In this document: positions 54,796 to 62,734 of the stretch, piece after piece
Numbering within the stretch: position 1 is the stretch's first letter
How the letters are laid out: every line of letters begins with the position of its first letter
Source: an uncultured Bacteroidales bacterium
GTDB taxonomy: Bacteria; Bacteroidota; Bacteroidia; Bacteroidales; Paludibacteraceae
Reading direction: 5' to 3'
Length of the DNA stretch: 64,000 nt
NCBI GenBank assembly: GCA_937891975.1
Contig: CALAUA010000010.1
Coordinates: 51,870 to 115,869 of the forward strand
The notes under the pieces: model-generated
What the model was told of the DNA's origin: nothing
Seen by the model: the letters and a program-made list of their open reading frames with translations, nothing else
The model's database searches: none
Made by a program: the position numbers and the translations under genes

Positions 54796-55965
54796 ACCGC
54801 CCAATATCCAAGCGAGGAGGGCACCGAGGTAGGTACCAGCGGCATAGCCGACCAGTCCGACTACAATACCAGAAATAAGGACTTTCTTATTCTTCATCGC
54901 ACCTGCGATTGGTGGCACGAATGGAGGCGAGCATAAGAGACCTACTTGGCAAACGCAGAACAAATCGCCACTCACTTTGGCGATGCGGCAGAGCAGCAAA
55001 TGTAAGCCCACTGAAATACCGATAATCCAGAATACAAAACCACCTATATATAGTGAACCGCCATTCACACTATGAATATCAAACATTGATGCCACGATTA
55101 CGCTGAAAATCAAGATAAAGAACATGCCTAACTCAAATGTCTTTGGCAGTTCACGTACTTTTTTAAAGAATGAAGCAATGATAGATAAAGTGGTAATAGT
55201 CAGAATAACAACGAGTTCGTTCAATGTGCCAGTAATGAGCAAAGCCATACCTGCACCTACTGCAAGGAAGATGACACTCAATCCTAGTCCCTTTATCATA
55301 CCGATAAAGTTTTTCTTCTCAAACATGCCGCGGTAATTTTCCACATCATTAGTCTCTACAGTTTCTTCATCCATACGACCCTTATGGGTTATATCCTTGT
55401 ATGGCAATAACTTACGGAAAATCTTATATCCGCCACCTAGAAGGAAGAATATATAAGGTGTAGTAATCACCATTTGGAATGCCAGCACAATCGCCATCAC
55501 CGAGCGATCTACATTCAATGCTGCGCCCAAAGCATTGAAGTTCATGGTTCCGCCAGTGTAAATACCCGCCATCATACCAGTTACTTTGGCTATCTCTGGC
55601 ACATTGTTGCGGAAGATAAAATAACCCGAGATGGAAGCGATAATGACTGCCACAATACCCGTCACTAATGCCCAAGCCGTTTTAGGTAGTGACTTTGTCC
55701 ATAACTTGAAGTCGCAGTTGAAAAGCATCAATGGAATAGCCAAAGGCACTGCCACATTCATCATCATAGATTGCATTTTGCTGAAGGACACTGCTACTTC
55801 AGGATCTTGAAAATGGAATACACCACAGAGCGAAGCGATAATGCCCACTGCATATGCAAGTACTACAGTACCCAAGGTTTGTACCCATTTCCAACGCTTA
55901 AAGCCCTCTATAATCAACAGAGGCACAAGCACATAACATGCTAAAATAATGTAAACTTTTGTCAT
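54790..55965 (-). CDS. DUF819 family multi-pass membrane protein
   Basis: A 391-residue membrane protein with about ten hydrophobic segments and an internal repeat, of the DUF819/YjcL type. Sequence marks are KMQSMMMNVAVPLAIPLM, MAGIYTGGTMNFNALGAAL and VCQVGLLCSPPFVPPIAGAM. DUF819 proteins look like secondary transporters or permeases related to the glutamate symporter fold, but no substrate is known. It starts one base after the acyltransferase stop codon region (gap of two bases), so the two genes form an operon. Its TAG stop is formed by a heptamer unit. Confidence 0.85.
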   Translation of the reverse strand: MTKVYIILACYVLVPLLIIEGFKRWKWVQTLGTVVLAYAVGIIASLCGVFHFQDPEVAVSFSKMQSMMMNVAVPLAIPLMLFNCDFKLWTKSLPKTAWALVTGIVAVIIASISGYFIFRNNVPEIAKVTGMMAGIYTGGTMNFNALGAALNVDRSVMAIVLAFQMVITTPYIFFLLGGGYKIFRKLLPYKDITHKGRMDEETVETNDVENYRGMFEKKNFIGMIKGLGLSVIFLAVGAGMALLITGTLNELVVILTITTLSIIASFFKKVRELPKTFELGMFFILIFSVIVASMFDIHSVNGGSLYIGGFVFWIIGISVGLHLLLCRIAKVSGDLFCVCQVGLLCSPPFVPPIAGAMKNKKVLISGIVVGLVGYAAGTYLGALLAWILGGI

Positions 55966-55967
55966 GA

Positions 55968-56990
55968 TTATTTTGTTTCTTCAGGTTTATTCAATTTGCG
56001 AGCAAGATACATATACTCTTGCAAGAACATCCAAAATGGCATCGTGATGAAGCCCGTCAGTGGAATGATAATCAGTTGCCAAACGAACTGCACGGAGTTG
56101 TGGAAGGCAGGGTCTTTGATTGCCCAACGGATAATGAGCCAAGCCAACCAAAGGGGCAATGTGATAACGCCAGCCACCAATGCGAGAGGCGACATGAGTA
56201 CGAGCATCAAGAGCAACAGCCACTTAGGCATGCGGTGTTTAGGAAACCAGTTCTTGTGCGCAGGACGATTCTTACTGAGCTCAGCCCAGTTCTTCTCGTA
56301 GTTCTCATCATCGGGCACCCAAAGGATTTGTTCACGCATGCGATTGGTGAGTTCCTCGCGCATAGCAAGGATGAGTTTAGGACGCTCTAAATCAGCATGT
56401 TCCGCAATGAACTGCGTCATATTGATAGGTTTGCCGATATTGATAACGAGCGTGTCCCATAGGTGGAACCAATCGCTATACTCCAGTCCGACAGGTACAA
56501 TATAGATTGGCTTCTCATGTCCAAATTTCTCATTGGCACGCAAAGTAATACGGAAGATTCCTTTGCCTAATGGCAGAAGCGAGTGCTTGGTGCGGTGCGT
56601 ACCCTCTGGGAGAATACAGAATGGCACACCTTCATGAAGGGTATCAATAGCGCGTTCGACCGTCTCGTCGTTTTGCAGCACCTCGCTTGCGCCATCACGC
56701 ATACGGCGGATAGGCATAATCTTGAGCCAACCTAAGATCTTGGCAAACAAAGGTTTGCGGAAAATGTCGGCACGCGCGACAAACACTTTTCTCTCGGAAT
56801 TAATAGAAAGCACCGCCAGCGCATCTTGCAGCGCGTTGGTGTGATTGGGAGCAAAGATAACCGCTCCATCGGTTGGAATATTCTCCTCTCCTACGTATTT
56901 AATGTGTCGGTACGAATGTCGGAACATCCAGTTCACCAAAGGGAGGAGAATGCGATAACCACGATTTTCATCATGTATCTGCTTCTTCAT
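55968..56990 (-). CDS. 1-acyl-sn-glycerol-3-phosphate acyltransferase-like protein
   Basis: A 340-residue PlsC-superfamily acyltransferase. The NHx4D motif reads FAPNHTNALQDAL, the second motif PEGTHR is within FCILPEGTHRTKHS, and the IVPVGLEY strand follows. Two membrane helices lie near the C terminus (about 260-320). It probably esterifies a lysophospholipid or related lipid in the inner membrane; the acceptor is uncertain because several bacterial subfamilies share these motifs. The promoter is at 57018-57049. Confidence 0.85.
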   Translation of the reverse strand: MKKQIHDENRGYRILLPLVNWMFRHSYRHIKYVGEENIPTDGAVIFAPNHTNALQDALAVLSINSERKVFVARADIFRKPLFAKILGWLKIMPIRRMRDGASEVLQNDETVERAIDTLHEGVPFCILPEGTHRTKHSLLPLGKGIFRITLRANEKFGHEKPIYIVPVGLEYSDWFHLWDTLVINIGKPINMTQFIAEHADLERPKLILAMREELTNRMREQILWVPDDENYEKNWAELSKNRPAHKNWFPKHRMPKWLLLLMLVLMSPLALVAGVITLPLWLAWLIIRWAIKDPAFHNSVQFVWQLIIIPLTGFITMPFWMFLQEYMYLARKLNKPEETK

Positions 56991-57017
56991 ATCTTCTCAG
57001 ATTTTGATTCAGTGCTG

Positions 57018-57049
57018 CAAAGGTACGGATTTTTTCTGGAACGAGCAAA
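57018..57049 (-). promoter_or_regulatory. Promoter of the acyltransferase operon
   Basis: Minus-strand TTTG (57046-57049), 20 bases, TACCTTTG (57018-57025). Confidence 0.8.
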
Positions 57050-57195
57050 TAATTCCACCGAAAAAGACATTTATGATAAGCAGAACGGCATAATTTTTGC
57101 CTACAATATGAAAAATTAAGTTAGTTTTAAGTTTGTTATAGTGAGAAAGCTATACCTTTGCAGCAGATTTAAGAAAACAATACATTTGCTGCGTT

Positions 57196-57321
57196 ATGGA
57201 AGGAAAGCAACCCCAAGAAAGAAGCAAAAAGCAAAAGACAGTACGCTTTTTCGTGATTGTATTTATCTGCCACATCATCGGCTTCGCGCTGATATGGTTG
57301 GTACAACATTTTATAAACTAA
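57196..57321 (+). CDS. 41-residue membrane peptide gene upstream of glutathione peroxidase
   Basis: A short frame encoding a basic N terminus (EGKQPQERSKKQK) and one membrane span (VRFFVIVFICHIIGFALIWL), ending QHFIN. The clear basic-then-hydrophobic layout and the TACCTTTG box at 57153-57160 (a TTTG is only 17 bases upstream) favour a real gene. It precedes gpx by 14 bases, probably in the same transcript. No homologue is recognised; it could also be a regulatory leader peptide. Confidence 0.55.
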   Translation: MEGKQPQERSKKQKTVRFFVIVFICHIIGFALIWLVQHFIN

Positions 57322-57335
57322 AAACCTAATGCCTT

Positions 57336-57830
57336 ATGACAACTATCTATGATTTTGCGGCACTCACCAATCGCGGTGTAGAAAAGTCGTTTGCAGACTA
57401 TCGTGGCCAAGTGCTGTTGATCGTCAACACCGCCAGCAAGTGCGGCTTTACCCCTCAGTACAAAGAACTGGAAGCATTGTATCAGAAGTACAAAGACGCT
57501 GGTTTAGTGGTGATTGGCTTCCCTTGTGACCAATTTGCGCACCAAGAGCCAGGCACAGATACGGAGATTGAGCAGTTCTGCCAAATCAACTTCGGAGTGA
57601 CCTTCCCACTGATGAAGAAGATTGAGGTAAACGGCGAGAATGAGCATCCGCTTTATACCTTCTTGAAAGCACAAGCAGGAGGTTGCTTTGGTAGAAAGAT
57701 TAAATGGAACTTCACGAAGTTCCTCGTTTCGCGCGACGGTAGCGTGATCAAACGATATGCTCCCGCCACCAAACCCATGAAGATTGAGAAGGATATTGTG
57801 GAGATGCTGAAAGCGGCAGAGCCGCTATAG
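57336..57830 (+). CDS. Glutathione peroxidase-like thiol peroxidase
   Basis: A 164-residue peroxidase of the GPx family. The catalytic residue is a cysteine, not selenocysteine (NTASKCGFTPQ, Cys at about 37), with the Gln motif GFPCDQFAHQEPG and the Trp motif IKWNFTKFLV completing the triad. Anaerobes use such enzymes with thioredoxin to remove peroxides, consistent with the Bat operon as another oxygen-tolerance function. It is ended by a repeat module and a terminator. Confidence 0.95.
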   Translation: MTTIYDFAALTNRGVEKSFADYRGQVLLIVNTASKCGFTPQYKELEALYQKYKDAGLVVIGFPCDQFAHQEPGTDTEIEQFCQINFGVTFPLMKKIEVNGENEHPLYTFLKAQAGGCFGRKIKWNFTKFLVSRDGSVIKRYAPATKPMKIEKDIVEMLKAAEPL

Positions 57831-57868
57831 TTTAGTGGACGGCAACTGTAGGTGCCTACTGTTTAGAG
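57831..57868 (+). repeat. GACG-hairpin-CTAC module after gpx
   Basis: TTTAGTG, then GACG-GCAACTGTAGGTGC-CTAC, then TGTTTAGAG. The same order of parts as in ruvA and at 54745 on the opposite strand. Confidence 0.85.
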
Positions 57869-57891
57869 TTTTTTTGATGCCATATAATACG

Positions 57892-57929
57892 AAAAAGAGG
57901 CACACTCGTTAATGAGGTGCCTCTTTTTT
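57892..57929 (+). terminator. gpx terminator
   Basis: GAGGCAC pairs with GTGCCTC, preceded by A5 and followed by T6. Confidence 0.9.
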
Positions 57930-57962
57930 ATCTTCGGCACAAAAGTTGCCTACAAGTTTCGG

Positions 57963-58006
57963 GAGCACCATAGGAGATCTGTGGGATATCTGTGGGCTTT
58001 CTGTGG
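57963..58006. repeat. 11-bp tandem array TATCTGTGGG-type
   Basis: Three clear units (GAGATCTGTGG, GATATCTGTGG, GCTTTCTGTGG) and one degenerate unit before them. The gap from 57930 to 58180 holds no other gene. Confidence 0.8.
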
Positions 58007-58108
58007 CTGTATTAGGTCACGCTCAAGTTGACTGCGGGTTTCAGGACCATTTCGCGACAACGAGTGCATATCTAGAGTCTATATGTGAGTATTTGGTGGC
58101 TTATGTGT

Positions 58109-58137
58109 GAAAAATCGCCTCATTATGGCGATTTTAA
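58109..58137 (-). terminator. Terminator after ycaO
   Basis: On the minus strand AAATCGCC-ATAATGA-GGCGATTTTT forms a short strong hairpin with a T tail. It closes the RiPP-like cluster. Confidence 0.85.
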
Positions 58138-58180
58138 TTACAGACTAAAAGTTATATTTCTATACATTTTCAATCTAAAG

Positions 58181-59917
58181 CTAATATTGTATATCTTGTA
58201 TTCGATGTTCATATTCCATAATTTTTGAATACAGACAAGACTTTTGCAAGGGACATTGCTCGCAGTTAAAACAAGTGGGCAAAGGTAATCCATCTAAGAC
58301 ATGTTCCCTGTCTTGCATGTCATTAATTACCTCATTAACCAACGTTGCTGGATACCATTGAAGTAATGTGTTTTGTATTTCTATCAGGGATACCCCTTTT
58401 GCAATTAGTGCCAAATAATCAGTAACTACATAGTAATATACGTCCAGTTCCACTTCATTAAATACTTGTTGTTGCAGAAAATTATTCATGCTTTCAGAAG
58501 CTATATTATCATCACCTATCTTATATGCCAATAATGCTAACAATAGGTATTTGTTTATTTCATTAAATTCTTTCGTATATGGGAAAAGAGAAATCATTTC
58601 TTCCGTATTACCAAAATGCGATTGAATAAAACTATGAGCCTCATTTTTATCTAGCAAATTTATTCTATAATTTTTAGGAATCTGAAAGAAATTATCACTT
58701 TCTTTATCGAAAAAAGGAATAATATCACATAGACGATAATCTAAATCAGACATATTGGGAATGTATAAATGATATACATGAAATCCTAAAATAGAATTAT
58801 TACGTACATACAATGTGTATCCTTTATTCTGTAGCCATTCACACATCATATTATATTCCTCTTGAAACGTATCTTTTTGTTTTGGATACTTATTGGGTGT
58901 AAAATCCCATGATGGAGTGCTCATAAATAGCTCTTGAGGCAATATACCAGTCCAATTTTTTACACTCTTATCGTGTTCTATAGACATATCCCATTTATCC
59001 GATAAGGTAATAGGACAAAATGGTTGGGTGGGAGTATCTGCTCCTTGAAACATTTCTGTAAAACACCGTTGTAATGCTGTGACAATATTTACATCTGCTC
59101 CTAAACGAAATGCATATTGATGTTTTGCCGTATTATACACTAGTAAGCCAATTACAGGAAATCCTTGCCCCAATGAGCAGTCTTTAATATGAAATGTAAA
59201 ACTTTGTTCCTTACATAATGTCTCTATACGATCTATAATCTCTGTTCCACCAAAATATGACAATGGAATGTCTGGTGGTGTAAATCGTTGTATATATAAT
59301 TCTTGCAAAACATATCGTTCTATGATCTCACCTATTCCTTGCATAATTGCTTCTTCTTTTGTGTTTCCAGCACAAAGACCTGTAGAACTTGCAGCATATC
59401 GTATTAATTGATAAGGTAAATTCTCATTATTACCACTTGAAACATTTTCAAATGGTACATAATACATAGGATATTGTTCTTTTGGCAATTGTAGATTAGG
59501 ATGAAGATTGCGAGGTGCAAAATATTCTAATTCTTCTTTCATTTTTTCAGAAGAAATCCACTCAAATATTTCGTCTTGGAAATAACGATAAGACAGTTCT
59601 TTTGCAGGAATAGAATTAAGTTTTATGTTATTGCTACGAAATAATTTAGTATTATATTTTGTTGCCATAAACATAAAACGATTGGCGAAACGCTCCATAA
59701 ATTCGCCAGCTGCACTTGCTAATGAATACTCTGGAGTTAATCCTTTACCATTTGTTCCAATGGATAATGGTTGTAAATCATTAAGTGTTAAGCGACAAGA
59801 ATAATATAATCCTTCACGTGAAAAGTGTTGAACAGAAAATAGAATACCTAGATTTTCTAAAATATCATAGATATGTCGTAAGGTATTTGTTGGTAATTCG
59901 TCTTTATATGGTCGCAT
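58181..59917 (-). CDS. YcaO-type ATP-dependent peptide-modifying enzyme (E. coli YcaO-like, long form)
   Basis: A 578-residue protein. The N-terminal two-thirds are a YcaO domain: TNGKG at 55-59, GEFMER at 71-76, GNTKEEAIMQGIGEIIERYV with Glu at 197 and 200, and a second conserved block SLGQGFPVIGLLVYN. This pattern and the helical C-terminal extension match E. coli YcaO (586 residues) more than TOMM cyclodehydratases. The tail has four cysteines, C549-x2-C552-x2-C555-x5-C561, likely a metal or Fe-S site, and no PxPxP end. YcaO enzymes phosphorylate backbone amides to form azolines, thioamides or related groups. An upstream in-frame start (20 codons) lies inside a terminator hairpin, so 59917 is preferred. 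Its target is likely the adjacent Cys-rich peptide. Confidence 0.88.
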   Translation of the reverse strand: MRPYKDELPTNTLRHIYDILENLGILFSVQHFSREGLYYSCRLTLNDLQPLSIGTNGKGLTPEYSLASAAGEFMERFANRFMFMATKYNTKLFRSNNIKLNSIPAKELSYRYFQDEIFEWISSEKMKEELEYFAPRNLHPNLQLPKEQYPMYYVPFENVSSGNNENLPYQLIRYAASSTGLCAGNTKEEAIMQGIGEIIERYVLQELYIQRFTPPDIPLSYFGGTEIIDRIETLCKEQSFTFHIKDCSLGQGFPVIGLLVYNTAKHQYAFRLGADVNIVTALQRCFTEMFQGADTPTQPFCPITLSDKWDMSIEHDKSVKNWTGILPQELFMSTPSWDFTPNKYPKQKDTFQEEYNMMCEWLQNKGYTLYVRNNSILGFHVYHLYIPNMSDLDYRLCDIIPFFDKESDNFFQIPKNYRINLLDKNEAHSFIQSHFGNTEEMISLFPYTKEFNEINKYLLLALLAYKIGDDNIASESMNNFLQQQVFNEVELDVYYYVVTDYLALIAKGVSLIEIQNTLLQWYPATLVNEVINDMQDREHVLDGLPLPTCFNCEQCPLQKSCLYSKIMEYEHRIQDIQY

Positions 59918-59944
59918 ACGATAGTTTACAATTAGGCATAAAAA

Positions 59945-59975
59945 GAGGGTGTGTCTATCAATAGGACACACCCTC
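59945..59975 (-). terminator. Attenuator-like hairpin between precursor and ycaO
   Basis: GAGGGTGTGTC and its complement GACACACCCTC form a perfect 11-bp stem with a nine-base loop; the minus-strand tail is TTTTT. It should cut off most transcripts after the peptide gene and let only some reach ycaO. Confidence 0.85.
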
Positions 59976-59985
59976 AAAAAATAAA

Positions 59986-60126
59986 TTAGTCACCTACGAT
60001 ACCTGAGCATCCTAAGCCACAGAAAGAACATCCAATAGTTTGGATTTTCTTACTCTCTTGAATCGCACGAGCATTGTTTGCAACCATTTTTGTTGCGCTG
60101 CTCATCAAAGCACTTGTTACTTTCAT
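59986..60126 (-). CDS. Putative RiPP precursor peptide with CxxCxxxC core
   Basis: A 46-residue peptide. An N-terminal helix-forming leader (about residues 1-30, MKVTSALMSSATKMVANNAR, ending KKIQTI) is followed by a Gly/Cys-rich C terminus GCSFCGLGCSGIVGD. Cysteines are at 33, 36 and 40, spaced by two and three residues. Between the cysteines are Ser, Phe, Gly and Leu, typical of modified cores. It is AT-rich, has a plausible start 41 bases after the radical SAM gene and ends at a terminator-like hairpin. It does not resemble the GG-Bacteroidales precursors. Precursor status is inferred from position and composition. Confidence 0.75.
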   Translation of the reverse strand: MKVTSALMSSATKMVANNARAIQESKKIQTIGCSFCGLGCSGIVGD

Positions 60127-60167
60127 AACTTTAAAATTTTAGAGTGAAACATTAATTTATTTTACCT

Positions 60168-61295
60168 TCAGAAACTGAAGTTTTTGAATTTCTCATAACA
60201 TACAAGAGCTGCTTGTAAATATAATAATTCTTCGGTTGTCAACTCTCTATTTGTTGAGAGTTTCATATAGTAATTAATCTGGAATTGACTGCCTATTTGA
60301 GCTTCTGCAAGTAGCATATTGCATAGTCGTTTGTCACGATTAGCCACATCGTCTCGTTGAGTGTAATTAAATCCGTAACATGTCCTACATATTTGTCTTA
60401 ATTCACACTCTTTGCACTCACCTTCCCAAAATCGTTCTGGTGTTTTCCAAGAGATTGTATTCAAGTAGTCCTTGACATCTTTATCTCCATGTACGATGGG
60501 TAAGAACAAGTGACAAGGATATTCTTTACCATCGTAATCGTATAAAATCATAGAGCGTTCTATGCCACAATTCAACGGAGGGATTTGATTGCAAAAAGGT
60601 TCTAATAATCGTGTATATGGATACATTAATATACCCATTGGTTTAATGTCCATATGTTCGAGGTAGTAATCTCCGACTATTTCCAATGCTCTTTTATAAG
60701 CATCAGCATCTTCTTTACTCCAATCTACACCAACACCAAAACTAGCTTCTACTTGTTTACCTTGCTTGAGCCAATAAACGATACCCTCTCCAAAAGAATG
60801 AATACTCTCTTTGGATGCTGTTGCTTTAACATGTGTATCTGGCCATGTCTCAAACAAAAAGGTCATCGCATCCATATTGATATGGCAACCTCTATTAGCT
60901 CCTTGAGTATCATCCATTCCATCTACAGACATTATTAAACGAATTTTATCCTTATGTTGGCGCAGCCAATCTTTTTTGTTTTCATCTAATAATGTTCCAT
61001 TTGTTGTGATAGAAAAGGTTATTGGAACAGGAAAATTCTGCTCCCAGGCCCACATACACACCTGTTGTATGAGTGGGAAACGTAATAGAGGTTCACCACC
61101 AAAGAAATCAAATTTTAATTGCCCTTCTTTATTGGATTCATAAAATCTTTTCACTTCTTTATTGATTATCTGCTGAGCAGTCTCAAAGGTCATATTCTTT
61201 TTAATGTCTTTGAATTTTTCAAAACAATAGACACAATTAAGATTGCACCCATGTGTGAGCATTAGTGTACATACATATGTAGTTTTATTTCTCAT
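60168..61295 (-). CDS. Radical SAM/SPASM peptide maturase
   Basis: A 375-residue radical SAM enzyme. The [4Fe-4S] SAM motif CNLNCVYC has Cys at 17, 21 and 24. The FGGEPLLRFP motif for SAM binding and the ITTNGTLL strand follow. The C-terminal SPASM part has C-x12-G-x4-C, then C-x2-C-x5-C-x2-C and a last RLC cysteine, enough ligands for two auxiliary clusters. Such enzymes cross-link or epimerise ribosomal peptides. Start MRNKTTYVC; an open 25-codon extension upstream is not family-like. It is 41 bases upstream of the Cys-rich peptide, its likely substrate. The stop codon lies in a small CTTCAG/CTGAAG hairpin. Confidence 0.9.
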   Translation of the reverse strand: MRNKTTYVCTLMLTHGCNLNCVYCFEKFKDIKKNMTFETAQQIINKEVKRFYESNKEGQLKFDFFGGEPLLRFPLIQQVCMWAWEQNFPVPITFSITTNGTLLDENKKDWLRQHKDKIRLIMSVDGMDDTQGANRGCHINMDAMTFLFETWPDTHVKATASKESIHSFGEGIVYWLKQGKQVEASFGVGVDWSKEDADAYKRALEIVGDYYLEHMDIKPMGILMYPYTRLLEPFCNQIPPLNCGIERSMILYDYDGKEYPCHLFLPIVHGDKDVKDYLNTISWKTPERFWEGECKECELRQICRTCYGFNYTQRDDVANRDKRLCNMLLAEAQIGSQFQINYYMKLSTNRELTTEELLYLQAALVCYEKFKNFSF

Positions 61296-61335
61296 AATGA
61301 TAAAATTTAAATAATCTAAATATTTTGTTATAATT

Positions 61336-61770
61336 TTAAGCGGATATCCCCAAACAACCGTGGAAGGCACCTATTGGGTATTCATATTTATAGTAATGGA
61401 AATCCGTATACTTATCAATCTCGCATCTATAATAAGGAAGTCCAATAAAAATCTCCTTAACACGAACCTCATATCCAGTACTAATTTCCTTTACATTTTT
61501 AGGTATGGAGATGGCGGTTAGAGAGGAGCAATGTGCAAAAACATTCTTTCCAACACTTGTGATACCATCGGGAATAGTGATGTCCATCAATGAAGAACAA
61601 CCTTCAAATGCATAATCTCCAATACGCGTTACAGGATATGACATATTGCTATCAACTACTGTTTTTGGTATAATGATGTCTCCAGCATACTCTTTCTTAC
61701 GAATGACGGACGCAGTCAAGTTTCTTTCATTTAGAAGATACGTTATATCTTTTATGGTTTTCTCTTTCAT
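61336..61770 (-). CDS. Short leucine-rich repeat (BspA/LRR_5) protein
   Basis: A 144-residue protein with three LRR_5 units, such as YPVTRIGDYAFEGCSSLMDI and TSVGKNVFAHCSSLTAISIP, the repeat of BspA surface proteins of Bacteroidetes and Treponema. There is no signal peptide, so this copy is probably cytoplasmic or truncated. It is the gene before the radical SAM gene, 40 bases upstream; it could be a leader-recognition or scaffold protein of the cluster, but this is speculation. Confidence 0.75.
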   Translation of the reverse strand: MKEKTIKDITYLLNERNLTASVIRKKEYAGDIIIPKTVVDSNMSYPVTRIGDYAFEGCSSLMDITIPDGITSVGKNVFAHCSSLTAISIPKNVKEISTGYEVRVKEIFIGLPYYRCEIDKYTDFHYYKYEYPIGAFHGCLGISA

Positions 61771-61831
61771 AATTTGGATAGTAATGTAGATTGTTTAATT
61801 GCAAGTGTATATCAATGATAGAACGCATCCT

Positions 61832-62242
61832 TTAAATTACAATATATCCCTTTACGCCAAATATAATCAAGAGTATTGATACTATCGCAAATAATAGAGT
61901 AAACATATTCCTAAAACTCAATGCGACTATCCTACATATGCAAGCGAGTATTATAAATATAATCCAATCTATGGCTTTCCATGCCATTAGCGCAGCTCCC
62001 ACTATGAATAGATTCAATAAAATAGCCGCAAATGTGCCTTGATTTTCAAAAACCTTGCAGACCACTATAAGTATACCTATTCCAGAAGCAATTTTAAGGA
62101 TTAGCAATAACACATGAACAATATTTTCCTGATTCCGCTCGATCAAATGTGATACTCTTGATACAAAATCGTTGCGATTCCATGTGCAGGTTGCAAGTAT
62201 TAAGACTAATGCAAATAGTATAAGTGCCCAAGCCCAACTCAT
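61832..62242 (-). CDS. Small multi-pass membrane protein, first gene of the AT-rich operon
   Basis: A 136-residue protein with four hydrophobic segments (about 3-18, 40-62, 70-90, 92-136 in two parts). No recognised motif. It precedes the LRR and radical SAM genes in the same direction, so it could export or give immunity to the RiPP product, or be unrelated. No ABC transporter or peptidase is visible in the island. Confidence 0.6.
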   Translation of the reverse strand: MSWAWALILFALVLILATCTWNRNDFVSRVSHLIERNQENIVHVLLLILKIASGIGILIVVCKVFENQGTFAAILLNLFIVGAALMAWKAIDWIIFIILACICRIVALSFRNMFTLLFAIVSILLIIFGVKGYIVI

Positions 62243-62276
62243 AATTTTATTTATATATTACAAACCCTTATATGCA

Positions 62277-62618
62277 TACAAAAAAGCGGGACTGCACTCT
62301 TGTCAGTTCCACTTATAGAGGCTCTCGCATTGCCCGAAACATTAGAACCGACAACGCGAAGCCCACGCCGAATATAAATATACTCTCGTGCTACATAGTT
62401 AAGGTACGCGCGTGCGTACCATGCATATACGCAAAGGACGTACCAAATAGGCACAAGATGGATAATCTATATCCCGTAGGACATCTACCGTTGCTAAGTC
62501 CTGAATGTTTCTGAAATTTGCGAGATTTCTATAAGTCAGAACAGAGCGTCAATAAACGCCTTTTTAATATGTCTGCCGCCCTCCGCCAATGATGTCAGAC
62601 ATCCCTCGGCGCAGGTTC
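62277..62618 (-). ncRNA. Probable structured RNA, about 340 nt, unassigned
   Basis: The transcript would start near 62618 and end at the U run at 62279-62285. Helices seen on the minus strand: ATGTCTG/CAGACAT near the 5' end, GGTACGC-ACGC-GCGTACC (about 62404-62421) and a final GGAACTG/CAGTCCC terminator. Base composition is much richer in GC than the adjoining AT-rich genes. There is no tmRNA or RNase P signature. Candidates are a Bacteroidetes 6S-like RNA (the Bacteroidales-1 class) or a leader that attenuates the operon starting at 62242, 34 bases further on. I cannot assign it without a covariance-model search. Confidence 0.6.
62279..62312 (-). terminator. Terminator of the structured RNA
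   Basis: GGAACTG ... CAGTCCCGC followed by a run of T on the minus strand, 34-40 bases before the first gene of the AT-rich operon. Confidence 0.7.
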
Positions 62619-62624
62619 ACGGTG

Positions 62625-62656
62625 CAAAGGTAATACTTTTTTTTGAATTGAGCAAG
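62625..62656 (-). promoter_or_regulatory. Promoter of the structured RNA
   Basis: Minus-strand CTTG (62653-62656), 20 bases, TACCTTTG (62625-62632), a good match to the Bacteroidetes consensus. Confidence 0.85.
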
Positions 62657-62734
62657 AGGAGTGCAAATAAAAATGCCATTTATGCGAATTTTGCATAAAT
62701 GGCAGGGGAGGGAAAAGGAGATTAAATCTTACTT

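Noticed and set aside
59918..59977. 20-residue N-terminal extension of the YcaO protein
   Set aside because: It is encoded by the terminator hairpin and its flank; the downstream ATG fits the family length.
59986..60126. Small protein unrelated to the enzymes (for example a ferredoxin-like or metallothionein-like peptide)
   Set aside because: The leader-plus-core layout and exact placement between two peptide-modifying enzymes fit a precursor better, though this is not proven.
62251..62454. A 67-residue frame over the structured RNA
   Set aside because: It runs across helices of the RNA and the terminator, has no signal or motif, and the promoter and terminator suggest a non-coding transcript.
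62277..62618. tmRNA or RNase P RNA
   Set aside because: No tRNA-like end with a CCA arm, no tag-peptide frame and no conserved GAGGAAAGTCC core were seen.
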